DNA of 64,000 nucleotides, taken from contig NC_080050.1 in the NCBI RefSeq assembly GCF_026212465.1, positions 29,422,070 through 29,486,069 of the forward strand, written 5' to 3'. The position numbers were made by a program, and so were the translations under genes. The stretch's first letter is position 1. Every line of letters starts with the position of its first letter. The notes beneath the pieces were generated by a model, which was given only the letters and a program-made list of their open reading frames with translations, was not told the DNA's origin and did not search any database. Below, one piece after another: positions 59,861 through 64,000 of this stretch. This stretch comes from Amaranthus tricolor. Its lineage: Eukaryota > Streptophyta > Magnoliopsida > Caryophyllales > Amaranthaceae.

Positions 59861-60677
59861 GAAAGATTGAAAAAAATAAGATAAATAAACAATTTAATTC
59901 CGAATATAAGATTCGGGAAAGCTTATGTCCCAAAATAAGCTTCCGTACATCCAAGCCTAGCCTCGGGTAAGTCGCTGTTAGTAACAGCGAATGACGAGAA
60001 AAAAAAAATGAAAATGCCCTAAGTCGCTATTAGTAACAACGACTTAAAAAAAATTTTTTTTTTTTTTTTTTAATTTTTAATAGTAGTGAACGTGGGAGTT
60101 GGGGTACAATTGAGGTACAATTCTCATACAACAGCAGCAGTAGAAAGAAGAGAAAAACTGAAAAGAAAAAGGAGGTAGAAAAACTGAAAAAGAAGAAGAA
60201 GAAACCATTGATGGGATTGAGAATTAAGAGGTGTAGAAGGATCTTGAAGACGAGCAAGAAGAGGATGAGGTACAAATCGGATTTGGATTTGATTTGAATT
60301 TCTGGGTTTGTTGGAATGAATTCTTGTTGAAGGAAGGAAGAACTGATGAAGGAAGGGATTGTGAGATCTGAGACTGGAAATGAAGGAAAGGAAGAAGAAG
60401 GTAATCTTTGTTTAAAAAAAAAAAAAAAAAAATTTTTTTTTTTAAGTCGCTGTTAGTAACAGCGACTTAAGGAATTGACTGGTCAACTCCTTAAGTCGCT
60501 GTTACTAACAGCGACTTTCAACTTTTTAATTTTTTTTTTCCCCTTATTCGCTGTTAGTAACAGCGACTTACCCGAGGCTAGGCTTGGACGTACGGAAGCT
60601 TATTTTGGGACATAAGTTTTCCCAAATCTTATATTTGGAATTAAATTGTTTATTTATCTTATTTTTTTCAATCTTTC
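59861..60677. mobile_element. MULE-type nonautonomous element A with palindrome array
   Basis: 817 bp, flanked by a perfect 9-bp duplication TAGGCTGGG (59852-59860, 60678-60686). Terminal inverted repeats begin GAAAGATTGAAAAAAATAAG on both sides and run about 110 bases through CTTATGTCCCAAAATAAGC and CCTAGCCTCGGGTAAG. Next to the repeats are copies of the TCGCTGTTAGTAACAGCGA palindrome. The middle (60080..60410) is purine-rich, with a CAACAGCAGCAGTAGAAAGA stretch, and encodes nothing clear. A 9-bp duplication indicates the Mutator superfamily. Confidence 0.85.
59969..60569. repeat. Palindrome array in element A (five copies)
   Basis: Near-perfect palindromes with arms AAGTCGCTGTTA and TAACAGCGACTT around a single odd base: 59969-59991, 60021-60045, 60444-60468, 60493-60517 and 60546-60569. 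The central base is G in some copies and C in others, so copies occur in both orientations. Confidence 0.9.
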
Positions 60678-60751
60678 TAGGCTGGGTAGGGTAGGCTGTT
60701 GGGCTTAGAAGTGAGGCAGGCCCAGTTTGGGGCAAAGGTTGGGTAGAGGAG

Positions 60752-60944
60752 GAGGATTTGAAAAAAATAAGACATTTTAACAACTTATGTCCCAAAATAA
60801 GATCCGTGAAAACTTATTTCTCAAAATAAGCGTCCGTACATCCAAACCACTGGTTTTGATAAGTCGCTGTTAGTAACAGTGAAAGAGGAAAAAAAAAAAA
60901 AAGAAAAATAAAAACCCCAAAATCGCTGTTAGTAACAGCAACTT

Positions 60945-60992
<48 letters not shown>

Positions 60993-61318
60993 TCGCTGTT
61001 AGTAACAGCGACTTAATGTTTTTTAAGTTTTCAGTTCTCAGTTACTTCCTCATTCCAACCTACGAGATTAAGAAGTTATCAGTTAACCTTAAAGTCGCTG
61101 TTACTAACAGCGACTTTGGGGTTTTAATTTTTTTTTTCCTCATTCGCTGTTACTAACAGCGACTTTTTTTCTTTTTTTTTTTCCTCTTTCGTTTTACTAA
61201 CAGCGACTTATCCCAAGGCTAGGCTTGGATGTACGGACGCTTATTTTGGGAAATAAGTTTTCACGAACCTTATTTTTGGAATAAAGTTGTTTATTTATCT
61301 TACTTTTTTCAAATTTTC
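60752..61318. mobile_element. MULE-type nonautonomous element B with palindrome array
   Basis: 567 bp, flanked by GGTAGAGGAG on both sides (60742-60751, 61319-61328; 9 or 10 bp). Ends start GAGGATTTGAAAAAAATAAG at the left and GAAAATTTGAAAAAAGTAAG read inward from the right. Both then share CTTATTT..CAAAATAAGCGTCCGTACATCC with element A, so A and B are one family. It contains a long T run (60950-60989). Confidence 0.85.
60861..61210. repeat. Palindrome array in element B (six copies)
   Basis: Copies of TCGCTGTTAGTAACAGCGA at about 60861-60883, 60920-60944, 60990-61014 and, in C-centred form, 61092-61116, 61143-61165, plus a half-decayed one at 61186-61210. G-centred copies lie in the left half and C-centred copies in the right half. 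Confidence 0.88.
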
Positions 61319-62919
61319 GGTAGAGGAGTGTGTTTGGGCTGTTTTGAGCAAGCGAATGGGAATATTATCATCTAAAAATTGGTAGTTGCGGGGAGACGGT
61401 GAAGGAGATTGAGAAAAAGGGAAAATGGCTTCATCAAATAGAACATGTCGAGAGATAATTATTTTGCGAGATGAGAGATCATAGCACTTGTAACCTCTAT
61501 GAGAAGACGGGTATCCTAAAAAGACACATGAAGCGGAACGTGGGAGGAGTTTGCGGATAGTAGTAGAGGGAAAGAGAAGAAAATATAAACATCCAAAAAC
61601 CCGTAGATGAGAATATGTAGGAGACTTACGATAAAGAAAGTGAGTGGGAGTGAGATTGACAAGAAGTTTAGAAGGGAGAATATTAAGGAGATAAGTAGCC
61701 GTGTTTAAGGCGTGAGGCCAAAAAGACGGAGGAAGGGAAGCATGACACAAAAGAGTACGAATTATGTTATTGATGAAGCGGATTTTGCGTTCGAATTTGC
61801 CATTTTGAGAAGATATGTAAGGACAAGAAAAATGAAGAGTAATGCCGAACTAGTACAAAATTGATGAAACATATTATTGTCAAATTCACCCTGTTATCAC
61901 ATTGGAAAGATTTTATATTAAGCTCAAATTGGGTATTAACAAAAGTATTGAAATTTACAAACACATCATAAACTTGAGATTTGCAAAATAAAGGAAAAGT
62001 CCACAAAAATTTAGTATAATTATCAAGAAAAAGAACGTAATATTTATATCCTGATGGACTAGAAATAGGAGATGTCCACAAATCAATATGAACAATATCA
62101 AAAGGCTTAGAACTCATAGACATAAAATTAACAAAAGGTAATTGAATGTGTTTCCCTAAAGGACAAGAATGACAAACAAAATGAAGATCTTTATTACATT
62201 GAATTAAACGAGAAGAATACAAGGAATTTAAAACCGCATTGCCCGGAGGTCCTAAACGGGAATGCCAAATACTAGAAGAAAAAACGAAAAAAGCCGATGA
62301 TGTGGAGGACGGAGGAGAAGCTCCATGTGTAGATGGGAAAGGATAAAGATCACCCGTGCTATTAGATCTCAGAACGATGCTCCCCGAGGCCAAATCCTTT
62401 ACAGAAAAGCCAAAAGGATCAAATTCAACGGAAATCATATTATCATGAGTGAATTTACGAACAGAAATAAGTTTTTAATAAGTTTAGGTGCATGTAAGAC
62501 ATTTTTTAGGGTAAGGGATTTTTGGGAGGAAGGAAAAGAAATATGCCCCTGACCAAGAACTAGAATTAAATTACGATTACCGACAACAATAGCATTATTG
62601 AATTGATGCTTTAAATGAAAATAAAGAAGTAAAGTACCTTGAGATCGAGTCATGTGGGATGTGGCACCGGTATCCATATAAAATTGCTCATCCGGAGTAG
62701 ACAAAGAGAGAGTGCTCATGACATGATCGATGTCCGTAGGAATATAATACATAGAAGCACTAGTCCCGGTGTGATAACTTTGTGCCGGTCGCGGACCAAG
62801 AAGACCAGCAGAAGGTGCATTGCTTTGAGAAGAAGGAGCCCAAGGTGTAGTGGGAAAGGGAGCAACAGGCTGGGCCCAATTCTGTCCGGCCCAGTAAGGC
62901 CAAGAAGGGGAAGAATAAG

Positions 62920-63325
62920 GAATTTTTGAAATACTTAAGCAAAAAAAAAATAATAATTAAATAAACTAAGTTCTAAACTTATTCCAAAAGTAAGCGTGAA
63001 ATTCTCAAACCTGAGGTTTGGGTCTGTTCGCAGTTACTAACTGCGAACAGGTCAAAAAAGACAAAAATAACTGTTCCCACTTAGTAACTGGGAACAGCTA
63101 TTTTGTCCTGTTGCTGCTCGCAGTTGCTAACTGCGAACAAGTCAAATAGCTGTGCGCAATTAGTAAGTGCGAACAATTATTTTGTCTTCTTTGACCTGTT
63201 CGCAATTAGTAACTGCGAACAGCCCCAAACTTTAGGTTTGAGAATTTCACGCTTATTTTTGGAATAAGTTTAAAACTTAGTTTATTTAATTATTTTTTTT
63301 TTTTGCTTAAGTATTTCAAAATTTC
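62920..63325. mobile_element. MULE-type nonautonomous element C with palindrome array
   Basis: 406 bp, flanked by a perfect 9-bp duplication AAGAATAAG (62911-62919, 63326-63334). Terminal inverted repeats of about 100 bases start GAATTTTTGAAATACTTAAG (left) and GAAATTTTGAAATACTTAAG (read inward from the right), and include AAGCGTGAAATTCTCAAACC. The whole interior is palindromes. It is a different family from A and B but has the same build. It interrupts the copia gag region. Confidence 0.88.
63024..63222. repeat. Palindrome array in element C (five copies)
   Basis: Palindromes with arms CTGTTCGCAGTTA and TAACTGCGAACAG: 63024-63050 (perfect but for the centre), 63071-63097 (both arms changed together to TTCCCA/TGGGAA), about 63114-63140, 63150-63176 and 63196-63222. 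The second copy keeps pairing despite changing sequence. Confidence 0.88.
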
Positions 63326-64000
63326 AAGAATAAGAAGGAAAGAAGGGTGGGCCAAAAGGGGTTCTGTTGGGCCGAGAATGAAAAGGAAAAATGGGCCTGG
63401 AATGTGGCTGCCAGTGGCCAGAAGAATTGGTGGAGCCAGGGTAGCTGCCACAGTGGGTCCGGCCACCACGACCAGAGTGACGGTGGCCACCACGGTGGTG
63501 GGGAGGGTCGTGGTTGTTAAAATGAGCGAAATTTTCTGAAAAAGAAGCTTTATTTGTGGTAATAAGGGTCGAATCTTGAGCGGGAGAACAAAGAGTATCA
63601 AAAGAGGGAATGAGATTCATATGTTGAACCAAAGACCGAAAAGTTTTGTATTCCAAAGTCAAGCCATGAAGAACTTGGAGAGCCAATCGATTATCGGAGA
63701 TGGAAGTGCCAAGATTAGTAAGAGAAATAGCAATAGTTTCAAGTTCATTGCAATAAGATTTCACATTGGGAAAATTGGATAGAGAAATGTCATTAAATTA
63801 AGACTCAAGATGAAGAATTCGAGAGGTCTTATTATTTTGAAAATTTTTCTCAAGACGATTCCAGGCATCAAAGGCACAATCATCGGGAGGAACTATGGAT
63901 TGAAGGAGAGATGGACTAATAGAGCCATAAATCCATGTACGAACAATGTCATCAAGACGTTGCCATTCGGAATCTTTAGAAACTAATGCTTTAGAGGAGT

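Larger units (their letters stand above)
61319..64000 (-). pseudogene. Degenerate Ty1/copia gag-pol, runs off the right edge
   Basis: Minus-strand order: UBN2-type gag (64000..63335; VRTWIYGSISPSLLQSIVPP, LALQVLHGLTLEYKTFRSLV), a Gly/His-rich segment interrupted by element C, protease FYMDTGATSHMTRSQ (about 62690), the pre-integrase WHSRLGPPGNAVLNSL with CHSCPLGKH (62290..62150), and integrase VHIDLWTSPISSPSGYKYYV (62090). Past a frameshift come PPSFWPHALNTATYLLN (61740) and the integrase C-terminal VFGCLYFLLFPST and FLGYPSSHRGYKCYD blocks (to about 61320). Several stops and shifts. The sequence after 61320 resumes between elements B and A (60678-60751) and before A (59720-59860), but the reverse transcriptase is not present. 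Elements A, B and C all landed in this copy. Confidence 0.85.

Noticed and set aside
60030..60275. Minus-strand 81-codon frame in element A
   Set aside because: A low-complexity Phe/Leu/Ser/Lys translation of poly-T and purine tracts; not credible as a protein.
59969..61210. CRISPR-like regular palindromic repeats
   Set aside because: Plant nuclear context, no unique spacers, irregular spacing, and the copies lie inside transposons with target duplications. Not a CRISPR array.

Overview
This is a nuclear segment from a flowering plant, probably a eudicot. It is AT-rich, its genes have many GT-AG introns, and it is packed with plant transposons. The species cannot be named from sequence alone. 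Two host genes are well supported: a SOL1-type M14 carboxypeptidase D on the minus strand (983..13660, with its last exon(s) apparently beyond the left edge) and a complete GIGANTEA (GI) gene on the plus strand (coding 41640..59054). GI was assembled from 14 coding exons that splice in phase into 1177 codons plus stop.

Layout. 1..13660: the carboxypeptidase, with RTE-type LINE fragments, a SINE relic and a hAT-type nonautonomous element in its introns. 13928..29081: an old long-inverted-repeat element holding a GRF zinc-finger relic and a second decayed gene. A complete Cassandra TRIM (15817..16474, 5S rRNA-like LTRs) and a very young full-length Ty3/gypsy chromovirus (16787..28273) later inserted into it. 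29476..36320: a decayed Mutator-like element (MULE). Its minus-strand gene reads from PB1-like and MuDR DNA-binding sequence into a plant mobile domain (PMD), and the PMD is itself split by a 2.2 kb solo LTR. 36321..40780: GI upstream region, with a distal clock/light motif cluster, a LINE RNase H relic and a TATA-like site. 40600..59054: GI with a two-intron 5' leader and introns swollen by MITEs, a LINE and an LTR element. 59055..64000: a degenerate Ty1/copia element broken by three small 9-bp-TSD elements built around arrays of palindromes.

The points most worth a second look are these. (1) The MULE/PMD chimera. (2) Four MULE-like elements whose subterminal regions are arrays of about 25-nt near-perfect palindromes; the palindrome sequence differs between families. 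(3) The young chromovirus, with an intact 1.55 k-codon gag-pol frame but Asn in place of the first catalytic Asp of its reverse transcriptase. (4) A GI leader where a short uORF contains an evening element and is closed by a stop formed exactly at a splice junction, next to a threefold repeat that multiplies the acceptor.

Gene models were spliced by eye from conserved protein sequence and GT-AG rules, so untranslated ends and element borders are less certain than coding exons.
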